A stretch of DNA of 64,000 bases from Homoserinimonas sedimenticola. Its GTDB lineage: Bacteria; Actinomycetota; Actinomycetes; Actinomycetales; Microbacteriaceae. Where the stretch lies: the NCBI RefSeq assembly GCF_026094475.1, contig NZ_JAPELL010000001.1:1698326-1762325 (forward strand), written 5' to 3'. Below, in pieces: positions 16,937 to 24,417 of the stretch. The translations under genes and the position numbers were made by a program. Every line of letters begins with the position of its first letter. Within the stretch, counting starts at the first letter, position 1. Below the pieces are notes generated by a model that was not told the DNA's origin, did no database searches, and was given only the letters and a program-made list of their open reading frames with translations.

Positions 16937-17653
16937 TCAGGCGAGCCCGTCCGCGACATCGAGGATGGTCGTGATGCGTACCGCGTAGTCCTGGTCGATG
17001 ACGACGATCTCCCCGTGGGCGATCAGTCGACCGTTGAGCAGGATGTCGGCGGGGGAGCCCGCGGAACGGTCCAGCTCGATCACGGCACCCGGCTCGAGCC
17101 CCAACACGTCGCGCACGGACATGCGGGTGCGACCGATCTCCACCGTGAGCGCCATCTCCACGTTGTTGATGCGACCCAGCTTGCCCACGACCTCGTCGCT
17201 TGACTTGCGGCTCGCGCCCACGATGGCGCCGCCCTCGCGGATGCGGATCGCGAACCATCCGACGGGCTCGGCGCCCGCCGTGAGCTCGAAGACCGTCGAG
17301 GTGCGGTCCATGAAGAGTGAAGTGGCATCCGCCTGCGTGACCTCGCCGAGCACACCCGTGCCCAGCACCTCCGTCGCCGCCTCGAGGGCCGGTCGCACGA
17401 CGTCGCCGGGCGAGACGACCGTGTCGCTGCCGGCCGCGTCGTGCAGGGTCTGGGCGTCGAGCAGCACGAGCGCGACATCCGCCGCCTGGGTTCCGACGAA
17501 CGACGCGGTCAGCGCCGTGGTGGCGTGGGCGGATGCTGTGCGCCCCGACGCGATCGGCGCGGGCGTCAGGACGCCCGTCGTGGGCAGATGCTGCACGAGG
17601 GCCTCGACGGCGGCCGTCGTGCTCGAGCTGGTGATGGTGTTGCTGGTGGCCAT
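16937..17653 (-). CDS. fliN: Flagellar switch protein FliN
   Basis: A 238-residue C-ring protein. The last 80 residues are a SpoA domain (VEMALTVEIGRTRMSVRDVL, then GAVIELDRSAG, DILLNGRLIAHGEIVVID). The first 150 residues are longer than in enteric FliN and resemble the CheC-like N-terminal part of FliY-type proteins. However, I do not see the CheC phosphatase E...N motif. It forms the base of the switch and docks the export ATPase complex through FliH. Confidence 0.9.
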   Translation of the reverse strand: MATSNTITSSSTTAAVEALVQHLPTTGVLTPAPIASGRTASAHATTALTASFVGTQAADVALVLLDAQTLHDAAGSDTVVSPGDVVRPALEAATEVLGTGVLGEVTQADATSLFMDRTSTVFELTAGAEPVGWFAIRIREGGAIVGASRKSSDEVVGKLGRINNVEMALTVEIGRTRMSVRDVLGLEPGAVIELDRSAGSPADILLNGRLIAHGEIVVIDQDYAVRITTILDVADGLA

Positions 17654-17683
17654 GGTGTTCTCCGGGAGCGGGGTGGGAAGAAG

Positions 17684-18580
17684 TCAGTCGGTCTCGATGA
17701 CGACGCAGGCGAGACGCGAACCGTTCGCGCCGACGGCGGCGCGGGCGAGCGGGGTGCCCTCGACGGCGACCTCGAGAGGTCGGTGCTGCGGGTGGGGCAG
17801 GGGAAGGATGTCGCCGACCGCGAGATCGAGCACGGCAGAGGGGCGCATCATGGCAGGCTCGAGGCGCAGCGACACCGAGACGGGGGTCGAGACGATCTGC
17901 TCACGCAGGAGACGCGGGGCGTCCTCGACAGAAACGGTGGGGTTTGCCTCGCCCAGTTGGGGCAGCAGCACCTCGGAGGGCATCGCGACCGTCGCAACCG
18001 ACTGCGACTCCCCCACCTTGATGGTGAAGCTCGCCACGATCATGAGATCCGTCATGGCGGCGGCCTGCGCGAACTGCGAGTTGTACTGGAAGTTGTCGAT
18101 CGAGATGCGGCGCACCAGCAGTGCTCCGAGGGAATAGCGCAGATCCTCGAGGGCGTCCTCCATGAGCCGGCGCACAAGGGCCTGCTCGATCTGCGTGAAC
18201 TGACGCTCCTCCTCGACCACGATGCCGCGGCCGCCCAGCATGCAGCTCACCCAGGTGAGGGCCGCCGAGGTCGGGAACTGGATGACGGCGCGCGGCGTGA
18301 CACCCTCGACATTCAGGAGCACCATGGCCGTCGTCGGGGGCAGCGCCGCCGCGTACTCGTCGTAGGTGAACATGAGCACCTGCGTGCAGGTGACGTTGGA
18401 GACGACGCGCACCTTCGCCGTCAACTGCGTGCCCCACTGGCGGGCGAATGTCTCGAAGGCGAGCTCGAGCACACGCGAATGTTCGCGCACGAGAGTCGTC
18501 GGGCGGCGGAAGTCATAGACCTCGACCGTGCCGGAGGCGCGCGAAGGGACGCTCGCGCCTGCGTGTTTCTGGACCGTCAC
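17684..18580 (-). CDS. fliM: Flagellar switch protein FliM
   Basis: A C-ring protein of about 298 residues with the FliM middle domain (LELAFETFARQWGTQL, then YDEYAAALPPTTAMVLLN and LGGRG) and a C-terminal SpoA region (ILPLPHPQHRPLEVAVEG). The usual N-terminal CheY-P-binding peptide (LSQDEIDALL-like) is absent. Upstream of the mapped start the frame runs antisense-free into motB without any such motif. The start is uncertain: GTG at 18580 or GTG at 18589, neither with a strong Shine-Dalgarno site. Confidence 0.88.
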   Translation of the reverse strand: MTVQKHAGASVPSRASGTVEVYDFRRPTTLVREHSRVLELAFETFARQWGTQLTAKVRVVSNVTCTQVLMFTYDEYAAALPPTTAMVLLNVEGVTPRAVIQFPTSAALTWVSCMLGGRGIVVEEERQFTQIEQALVRRLMEDALEDLRYSLGALLVRRISIDNFQYNSQFAQAAAMTDLMIVASFTIKVGESQSVATVAMPSEVLLPQLGEANPTVSVEDAPRLLREQIVSTPVSVSLRLEPAMMRPSAVLDLAVGDILPLPHPQHRPLEVAVEGTPLARAAVGANGSRLACVVIETD

Positions 18581-18623
18581 ACCACGCACTATCGGCAGGG
18601 CAGGGGCGAGCGTTAGTAGCGCG

Positions 18624-19427
18624 TCATCCAGCCCCCTCCGCCACGAGGCCCGGGATGAGCGACCGGACCGCCTCCGGCAGCGCCGACAGCACGACGATGT
18701 CGACGCGACGGTTGGTCGCCTGCGCCTCGGGCGACACCTCCTCCACGAGTGGCCGGGCCGAACCGAAACCGACCGCCCCGATGCGGGTCGCCGGCACCCC
18801 CGTCGCCTCCACGAGGTAGCGCAGCACGGCCGTCGCCCGCCCCGACGCGAGCTCCCAGTTGGTCGGGTACGGTGCCATCGCGGGCCGCCCATCCGCGTGG
18901 CCCTCGATCGACACACTGTAGGGGCTCGTGGCGATGGGGGGTCCACTCGCGTTCAGCACACCGATCGCGGTGGGGGCGAGGGCGATGCTGTTGGTGTCGA
19001 AGAACGTCTCGGAGCCGACGAGACGCACCGTGAGCCCGCGCTCGTCGATCGTGAACGACACGGTGTGCTCGAGTCCGCTCGCCGCCAGGCTCGACCGGAT
19101 CTGCTCCCTCAGCTCCTCCAGCTCCTCGACCTCCTCGAGCGCGAGCTCGATGTCGGTGAACCCCTCACCCTCCTCCTCGACAAGCTCGGCAGGCACGACG
19201 ACGCCGGCCGAGACATCCGTCTCCTCCGACTCCACCTGGCCGAAGCCCGTTGCGAGCGAGTTGCGCAGCTGGACGTACTTGTCCTGGTCGACCGCCGACA
19301 TCGCGAAGAGCACGATGAAGAGACACATGAGCACCGTGACCATGTCCATGTAGGAGGCCATCCACCGCTCATCGGGGCCCTCGTGTTCGGGCTCCTCGTG
19401 CTTCTTGCGGCGGCGCGAGAGACTCAT
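18624..19427 (-). CDS. motB: Flagellar stator protein MotB
   Basis: A 267-residue stator subunit. The single membrane segment YMDMVTVLMCLFIVLFAMS holds the proton-channel Asp28. A Glu-rich linker is followed by an OmpA-like peptidoglycan-binding domain (SIEGHADGRPA, NWELASGRATAVLRYLV, GFGSARPL). It overlaps motA by 4 bases. The Asp and neighbouring residues suggest H+ rather than Na+ coupling, but this is only suggestive. Confidence 0.94.
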   Translation of the reverse strand: MSLSRRRKKHEEPEHEGPDERWMASYMDMVTVLMCLFIVLFAMSAVDQDKYVQLRNSLATGFGQVESEETDVSAGVVVPAELVEEEGEGFTDIELALEEVEELEELREQIRSSLAASGLEHTVSFTIDERGLTVRLVGSETFFDTNSIALAPTAIGVLNASGPPIATSPYSVSIEGHADGRPAMAPYPTNWELASGRATAVLRYLVEATGVPATRIGAVGFGSARPLVEEVSPEAQATNRRVDIVVLSALPEAVRSLIPGLVAEGAG

Positions 19428-20257
19428 GCCGCCTCCTGGGCGGGCACCTGTCCACCCTTCGACTTGCCCTTGCCCTTGCCCTTGCCCTTGCCGTCCTTCG
19501 ACTTGCCGAGCGACTCCGCGGGCACCATCGCCTTGAGCCGCTCACCCAGCAGTCGCGGCTGGCTGCCCGCCTGCACCGCCAGGACGCCCTCCATGAGCAG
19601 CGTCATCCGCTCCTGCTCGATATCGTTGAGGCGACGGATGCGGGTGCCGATCGGCAGCCAGATGAAGTTCGCCGACAGGAGTCCCCACAGGGTGGCGACG
19701 AAGGCGGCGGCGATCATGTGGCCCAGCTCGTCGGGCTCCGACAGGTTCTCGAGCACGTGCGTCAGCGAGACGACCGTGCCGATGATGCCGACGGTGGGTG
19801 CGTAGCCGCCGAGCGAGCCGAAGAACTTCGACGCCGTGCGGCCCACACTCGCGCGTGACTCGATCTCGTCCTCGAGCATGACGCGCAACTCCTCGCCATC
19901 CGTGCCGTCGGCGATGTTCTGCAGCGCGCCCTTCAGGAAGGGGTCGTCGACCTTGTCGGCCTCCTGCTCGAGCGAGAGCAAACCCTCGCTGCGGGCCTTC
20001 TCGGCCAGCCCGACGACCTGGTCGATGACCGCCTGAGGCTTGAAGGTGCGACCCCGAAAGGCCGAGGGGACCATCTTGAACGAAGAAATGGCGTCCTTGA
20101 TCGTGCCTCCCGCGATCCCGATCGCGATCGTGGCGAAGAAGACAAGGATCATGGGGGCGGGCAGCAGGAGCGAGCTGACGTGCGCGCCCTCGAGCGTGAT
20201 CATGGCGTAGAGCGAGCCGAACGCCAGGGCGATGCCGATGATGGTTGCGAGGTCCAT
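19424..20257 (-). CDS. motA: Flagellar stator protein MotA
   Basis: A 277-residue membrane protein with four membrane segments. It has the conserved cytoplasmic charged loop (EKARSEGLLSLEQEADKV) that contacts FliG and the late motif PTVGIIGTVVSL. The C-terminus ends in an unusual Gly-Lys tail (KDGKGKGKGKGKSKGG) coded by hexanucleotide repeats. It overlaps flbD by 1 base and motB by 4, in one operon. Confidence 0.94.
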   Translation of the reverse strand: MDLATIIGIALAFGSLYAMITLEGAHVSSLLLPAPMILVFFATIAIGIAGGTIKDAISSFKMVPSAFRGRTFKPQAVIDQVVGLAEKARSEGLLSLEQEADKVDDPFLKGALQNIADGTDGEELRVMLEDEIESRASVGRTASKFFGSLGGYAPTVGIIGTVVSLTHVLENLSEPDELGHMIAAAFVATLWGLLSANFIWLPIGTRIRRLNDIEQERMTLLMEGVLAVQAGSQPRLLGERLKAMVPAESLGKSKDGKGKGKGKGKSKGGQVPAQEAA

Positions 20258-20571
20258 CAGATCTTCCTCGGGGCGAAGGGCGCGACATCCGCGGGGGTTT
20301 CGGGCTCGTCGTCCTCGTCACCATCGTGCGCTTCCGAGACCAAGCCCAGGTGCGGCGGAGCAGGGTCGCTCGCGCCGCTCGTGTGTGCGAGGGCGATGAC
20401 GCGGGCACGGTAGGCGGCGATCCGCTCGATCACCTCGGTCATCGACTCGGTCACGATGTACTTGGCACCATCGACCATGATGAGGGTCGTGTCGGGGCTC
20501 GCATGGATGCGCTCGATGAGGTCAGGGTTGATCGCGAACTGGCGATCGTTCAAACGCGTGACAACAATCAT
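20257..20571 (-). CDS. flbD: FlbD-family flagellar protein
   Basis: A 104-residue protein whose first 60 residues match the small FlbD family (MIVVTRLNDRQFAINPDLIE, then TLIMVDGAKYIVTESMTEVI). FlbD genes usually precede motA in Gram-positive flagellar operons, and their function is poorly known. The C-terminal 45 residues are an acidic, proline-rich extension. I prefer ATG 20571, the usual FlbD N-terminus, over ATG 20580. A sigma-28-type promoter and a GGA-loop hairpin precede it. Confidence 0.85.
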   Translation of the reverse strand: MIVVTRLNDRQFAINPDLIERIHASPDTTLIMVDGAKYIVTESMTEVIERIAAYRARVIALAHTSGASDPAPPHLGLVSEAHDGDEDDEPETPADVAPFAPRKI

Positions 20572-20602
20572 CGTGCCCATCCATAGGTCTTGTACTGATG
20601 CC

Positions 20603-20615
20603 GCCCATCCTGGGC
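20603..20615 (-). promoter_or_regulatory. Candidate CsrA-binding hairpin in flbD leader
   Basis: On the RNA strand GCCC-AGGAU-GGGC forms a 4-bp stem presenting AGGA in the loop, the CsrA recognition geometry. It lies about 32 bases ahead of the flbD ATG and just downstream of the sigma-28-type promoter. A second GGA (GGATGGG) is next to the start codon. Confidence 0.55.
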
Positions 20616-20627
20616 CTGCAGAGATCA

Positions 20628-20655
20628 CTATCGGCCGGGGCGGGGCATCCGTTAG
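20628..20655 (-). promoter_or_regulatory. Sigma-28 (FliA)-type promoter of flbD-motAB-fliM operon
   Basis: Reading the minus strand, CTAACGG (20655-20649), 14 bases, CCGATAG (20634-20628). It has the same spacing and boxes as the sites ahead of flgB, fliC and flgN, and resembles the known FliA/SigD -10 GCCGATAA. Confidence 0.8.
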
Positions 20656-20673
20656 GCGGGGCGGGGCTTCGGG

Positions 20674-20737
20674 AGGAGATCTTTCGCGACACCCCGGATG
20701 CGACATCCGAGAGTCGGCGTGTCGGCAAAGATCTCCT
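20674..20737. repeat. 64-bp palindrome upstream of the flbD promoter
   Basis: Arms AGGAGATCTTTCGCGACAC and GTGTCGGCAAAGATCTCCT pair over 19 bp with two mismatches and enclose a nested perfect hairpin CGGATG-CGA-CATCCG. It lies between the flgE terminator and the flbD promoter. It resembles the other intergenic palindromes of the window in design but not in sequence. Confidence 0.75.
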
Positions 20738-20761
20738 GCACAACGAGGGGCGCGGCACACG

Positions 20762-20803
20762 AAAAAAGGGGGCGCGCCCGTCGCGAACGACGTGCACGCC
20801 CCC
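20762..20803 (-). terminator. Rho-independent terminator after flgE
   Basis: On the minus strand a stem of about 16 bp (GGGGGCGTGCACGTCG with TTCG loop, two mismatches) is followed by TTTTTT. It lies 17 bp past the flgE stop and ends the flgB-to-flgE operon. Confidence 0.85.
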
Positions 20804-20819
20804 CGGGAGGTGGGATCGA

Positions 20820-21989
20820 TCAGCGCTTGAGGTTGGTGAGCTCCTGCAGCACCTCGTCGGAGGTGGTGATGATGCGGGCGTTGGCCTGGAAGCCGCGCTG
20901 CGCCACGATGAGGTTGGTGAACTCCTGCGAGAGGTCCACGTTGGACATCTCGAGCGCACCGGCCGTGAGCTCGCCGAGTCCGCCGTTGCCCGCCGTGCCG
21001 AGCTCGGCGTTGCCCGAGTTGAAGGTCGCGCGGTAGGAGGAGTTGCCGGCCTTCTCGAGGCCGCCCGGGTTGGCGAAGTTGGCGAGAGCAATGCGGCCAA
21101 CCGCCTGGGAGGCGCCGTTGCTGAAAGAGCCGACGAGGGTGCCGTCAGCCGCGAGGGTGAAGGACTGCAGGGTGCCCGCCTTGCGGCCGTCCTGGCCGGT
21201 CACGGAGGCCGTTGTGAGGCCCGCGAAGCCGGTGAGGGACGACATGTCCACTGTGATTCCGCCGACCGTGACGGAGCCGCCCGCCGTCAGCTCGCCATCC
21301 GTGAACTCGAGGGAGTCGGTGCCCGTCGTGACGCCGTCGGTGGCGGAGACATCCCAGCCTGCGGCGGAGCGGGTGAAAGTGAAGGTGAGGGTGCTGGCGT
21401 TACCGTCGGCGTCGAAGACCTGCACGTCACGCACCAGTTCGGTGCCGACCTCGGCCTCCGCGGGCAGGTTGCCGCCGAAGGTTGCGCTGGTCGTCGCGAC
21501 CGCGGGGGAGATGCCATCGAGCGGCAGGCTGATGTTGCCGATCGCGCCGCCGTCGAGCACGACGCCGTCCTGCGCCGCCCAGCCCTGCACGATCGCGCCG
21601 TCGGCGGTGACGAGCCGGCCCTGGGCGTCGAGGTCGAAGTTGCCGGCGCGGGTGTAGAGGATGTCCGCTCCCGAGCGCGTCACGAAGAAGCCGTCGCCCG
21701 AGATCATCATGTCGGTCGAGCGCCCGGTCGCCTGGGCCGAACCCTGCGCGAAGTTCGTGGAGATGCCCGCGACGCGCACGCCGAGGCCGATCTGGGCGGG
21801 GTTGGTGCCGCCCTGCTCCGCCTGGGGGCCCGCGGCACCCTGCGTGAGCTGCGAGAGCGTGTCCTGGAACTGCGTCGCCGATGACTTGAACGCGGTCGTG
21901 TTGACGTTGGCGATGTTGTTGCCGGTCACGTCGAGCATGGTCTGGTGCGAGCGAAGGCCGGAGATTCCGGAGTAGAGCGAGCGAAGCAT
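20820..21989 (-). CDS. flgE: Flagellar hook protein FlgE
   Basis: A 389-residue axial protein with the N-terminal rod-type motif (LYSGISGLRSHQTMLDVTGN, then NIANVNTTAFKSS) and the C-terminal heptad region (QEFTNLIVAQRGFQANARII, TTSDEVLQELTNLKR). The middle is a variable hook domain. A GAAAGGG Shine-Dalgarno site precedes the ATG. It is the only hook/distal-rod type protein in the window. flgF and flgG are not seen. Confidence 0.92.
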   Translation of the reverse strand: MLRSLYSGISGLRSHQTMLDVTGNNIANVNTTAFKSSATQFQDTLSQLTQGAAGPQAEQGGTNPAQIGLGVRVAGISTNFAQGSAQATGRSTDMMISGDGFFVTRSGADILYTRAGNFDLDAQGRLVTADGAIVQGWAAQDGVVLDGGAIGNISLPLDGISPAVATTSATFGGNLPAEAEVGTELVRDVQVFDADGNASTLTFTFTRSAAGWDVSATDGVTTGTDSLEFTDGELTAGGSVTVGGITVDMSSLTGFAGLTTASVTGQDGRKAGTLQSFTLAADGTLVGSFSNGASQAVGRIALANFANPGGLEKAGNSSYRATFNSGNAELGTAGNGGLGELTAGALEMSNVDLSQEFTNLIVAQRGFQANARIITTSDEVLQELTNLKR

Positions 21990-22023
21990 GGTGGTTGCCC
22001 TTTCAGTGGTGGGTTCGTGAGGT

Positions 22024-22449
22024 TCAGGTGGCCGGGGTCGTCGTGACGCCGGAGATGCGGTCGAGGTCGACGTCGACCCCGTTGATGGAGACAGTGGGCA
22101 CGGAGTTCGCGAAGGAGACCGAGTCGGCGATGCCCGTCACGGTCGTGCCGTCTTTCTCGTAGGAGACCTCCTTGCCGACGAGGGATGCCGCGGCGATCCT
22201 CATCTGCAGCGAGAAGTTCTCCTCATTCAGGGTCGTCAGCGTGGTCAGCTGCTCCATCGAGGCGAGCTGGGTGGTCTGGCTGATCATCTGGTTGGTGTCC
22301 ATGGGCGAGCTCGGGTCTTGATTGGCGAGCTGCGTGACGAGCAGCGACAGGAACACCTCGCTGTCCATCACCTGCTTGGGTTCACGCGTCCCCGTGGTGC
22401 CCGTGTACATGCCTGTGGCCTGGGTGGCCGAGATGGCGTCGATCGTCAT
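22024..22449 (-). CDS. flgD: Flagellar hook capping protein FlgD
   Basis: A 141-residue hook-assembly scaffold. The FlgD signature is clear: DSEVFLSLLVTQLANQDPSS followed by MDTNQMISQTTQLASMEQL. It is shorter than enteric FlgD (about 230), lacking most of the C-terminal Ig-like region, as in other Gram-positives. AGGAAAC precedes the ATG. Confidence 0.92.
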   Translation of the reverse strand: MTIDAISATQATGMYTGTTGTREPKQVMDSEVFLSLLVTQLANQDPSSPMDTNQMISQTTQLASMEQLTTLTTLNEENFSLQMRIAAASLVGKEVSYEKDGTTVTGIADSVSFANSVPTVSINGVDVDLDRISGVTTTPAT

Positions 22450-22474
22450 GGGTTTCCTGTCTGTGTGCTGGGTG

Positions 22475-23980
22475 CTACGCGAGCACGTCGATGCGGTCGC
22501 GGATGTCACGGCTCACGCCGTCCGTCAAGGTGGGCGTGCCGTGCTGAGGGCCGGGGGTCGGGTCACCCGCGGATGAACCGCGGCCCGCAGCATCCGGGTC
22601 GCGCGGCTCGCGCCCGCCGCCCGTCTCGCCACCGGCGAGGTCGAGCGTCGCCGACGGCTGGCCCTGGCTCTGCGCGTGCCCCTGCTGCCCGCCGCCAGCT
22701 GTGAGCGACGGCGTGTGCACGCCGAGACTCGCGAGGTCGCGGCGCAGGTCGCCGAGGATCGCTTTGAGGGCGTCGCGACCGGCGTCGCTTGCGGAGTGCA
22801 GTTCGATGCGCATGCCGTCGGCGCCGATGTGCGCGCGAACCGTCACGGGGCCGAGGTTCTCGGGCGTGACGTTGACGGTGATGATGTGCTCGCCCGAGCC
22901 CGCGGTGCGCAGCTGCGCGATGGGGCGCGTGAGTTGCGCCGCGAAGCCCTGCGGCACGGGGGCCGGTGCGGGGGCGGGCGTCGGTGCGGCTGAGGCGGTG
23001 GCGCTCGGCTGAAGGGGTGTTGCGGGCGTGCTCGCGGGGAGGGTTGTGGGGGCGCTCGCGTCGGCTGCATTCACTGAGCGCCCCGCCGCGGCCGGGTCGG
23101 CGGACTGCGCCGGCACGCGAGCAGCCGGTGCGGCCTCGGTCGTCGCGGCCTCGGTCGCCGCGGCCACGGTCGTCCCGGCCACGGTCGTCCCGGCCACGGT
23201 CGCCGCCGACGCGTTGGGTGCGCTGGCGCTTGGCACCGTGCTGGTGGACGCAGCCGCAGCGGGCGCGGCTGTTGTCGTGGCGGCGCTGTCGGCTCCCGTG
23301 GCCGTCGCCGCGGCGGTCACCGTGGCGGACATGGGGGTCCCGGCAACGCCTGCGGGTCCTGCCTGGGAGGCGCGCTCGGTCTCGGTGCCGACGGGGGTCG
23401 CGGCATCCGTTGGCGCGGGTGCGGCACTGGGGGCGACCGGAGCGGGGTCGGCGTCTCCCCTCGCGTTCGACGCGGTGGTCGCGTTCCCCTTCGCCATGTT
23501 CCGCAGTGCACTCGCGGCAAGCTCGTGCGGCACGACCAGCCGTGGCGTCTCGGACGCCGCCGTCGCGGCGGCATCCGGCTGCCCCCCGAGACTGCGCAAA
23601 CGGGCCGTTTCGGGCTCGGAAACGCCCGTTTCTGCAGTCTCGTGTGACTGCCCGGCGGGCGAAGCGGCCAGCGAGACTGCAGCGGGCAGGGCCGACGCCG
23701 GTACGGCCGCAACAGGCAGAGCTGGTGCCGATGCGCCGCCCGTGCCCGTGCCCGTGCCCTCCGGCGCGACATCCACAGCCTCCTGCGGGGCCACATTCTG
23801 CTCATCCCCGCCCTCGGGAGGCGCAGAGTTCGACCTCTCACCTTCGCCGAGGGGGCCGGAGACGGTCGCCTCGACGGCCTCGCGCATCACCTTCTCGAAG
23901 GCGTCGCCCTCTCCGGGTGCAGCGGATGCCGCGGCGCGCGGTGTCGCGCCCGCCCCTGCCATGACGGTCAGCATGTTCAC
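22475..23980 (-). CDS. fliK: Flagellar hook-length control protein FliK
   Basis: A 501-residue secreted ruler protein. The C-terminal Flg_hook domain (about 355-440) is recognisable: EHIITVNVTPENLGPVTVRA and GMRIELHSASDAGRDALKAI. The long middle is Ala/Thr/Pro-rich low complexity with tandem repeats (AGTTVAGTTVAAATEAATTE). Residues 114-131 are encoded by a 54-bp palindromic repeat that also occurs between genes at 46742. The GTG at 23980 overlaps the fliJ stop (GTGA). An ATG two codons further in is the alternative. Confidence 0.88.
   Translation of the reverse strand: MNMLTVMAGAGATPRAAASAAPGEGDAFEKVMREAVEATVSGPLGEGERSNSAPPEGGDEQNVAPQEAVDVAPEGTGTGTGGASAPALPVAAVPASALPAAVSLAASPAGQSHETAETGVSEPETARLRSLGGQPDAAATAASETPRLVVPHELAASALRNMAKGNATTASNARGDADPAPVAPSAAPAPTDAATPVGTETERASQAGPAGVAGTPMSATVTAAATATGADSAATTTAAPAAAASTSTVPSASAPNASAATVAGTTVAGTTVAAATEAATTEAAPAARVPAQSADPAAAGRSVNAADASAPTTLPASTPATPLQPSATASAAPTPAPAPAPVPQGFAAQLTRPIAQLRTAGSGEHIITVNVTPENLGPVTVRAHIGADGMRIELHSASDAGRDALKAILGDLRRDLASLGVHTPSLTAGGGQQGHAQSQGQPSATLDLAGGETGGGREPRDPDAAGRGSSAGDPTPGPQHGTPTLTDGVSRDIRDRIDVLA
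23588..23641. repeat. 54-bp palindromic repeat inside fliK
   Basis: The arms GAGACTGCGCAAACGGGCC and CGCCCGTTTCTGCAGTCTC (three mismatches when paired) enclose a 16-base centre, for a total of 54 bp. The intergenic copy at 46742 has the same length and layout. Here it occupies exactly fliK codons 114-131 in frame. Confidence 0.85.
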
Positions 23981-24417
23981 GGTGTCGTCCCTTCGCCGTC
24001 GCGGTGCCAGCGGGTGATGGTGAGTTCGTCGAGCGCGTCCTGCTCTGCCTTGATCTCCTCGGCGGCGAGCTCCTCGGCGTGCTTCTTCTCGAGCTTCTCG
24101 AGCCCGATCGCGCTCGTGCGGGCCCGCCCGAACTCCTCCGCCGCGGCCTGCACCTCGGCCAAGAGGGTCGTCTCGAGCGCCTCAAGGTCGGCGAGGGTGC
24201 TGCGCAGGGATGCGCGGCCGGCGGCGACCGCGTAGAGGGTCGCGGTGCTCGTGATATCGGTGCTGCTCGCGCCGAGGGCGATACGCGCCCGCTCGATGCT
24301 TGCCGCGTTGGCATCGAGCCTGCCGCGCGCCGTCGAGACCTTGCCTGCCGCGAGCTCCTGTTGCACCTGGCGTAGCCGCAGCAGGCCGGCGAGGGAGAAG
24401 TTCTTGCCGTCGCTCAC
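23977..24417 (-). CDS. fliJ: Flagellar export chaperone FliJ
   Basis: A 146-residue, almost wholly helical coiled-coil protein between fliI and fliK, the usual fliJ site. The segment FSLAGLLRLRQVQQELAAGK is typical of FliJ N-termini, and a second helix (EKLEKKHAEELAAEEIKAEQ) completes the hairpin. FliJ resembles the gamma stalk of F-ATPase and couples FliI to FlhA. The GTG overlaps the fliI stop (GTGA). Confidence 0.85.
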   Translation of the reverse strand: MSDGKNFSLAGLLRLRQVQQELAAGKVSTARGRLDANAASIERARIALGASSTDITSTATLYAVAAGRASLRSTLADLEALETTLLAEVQAAAEEFGRARTSAIGLEKLEKKHAEELAAEEIKAEQDALDELTITRWHRDGEGTTP

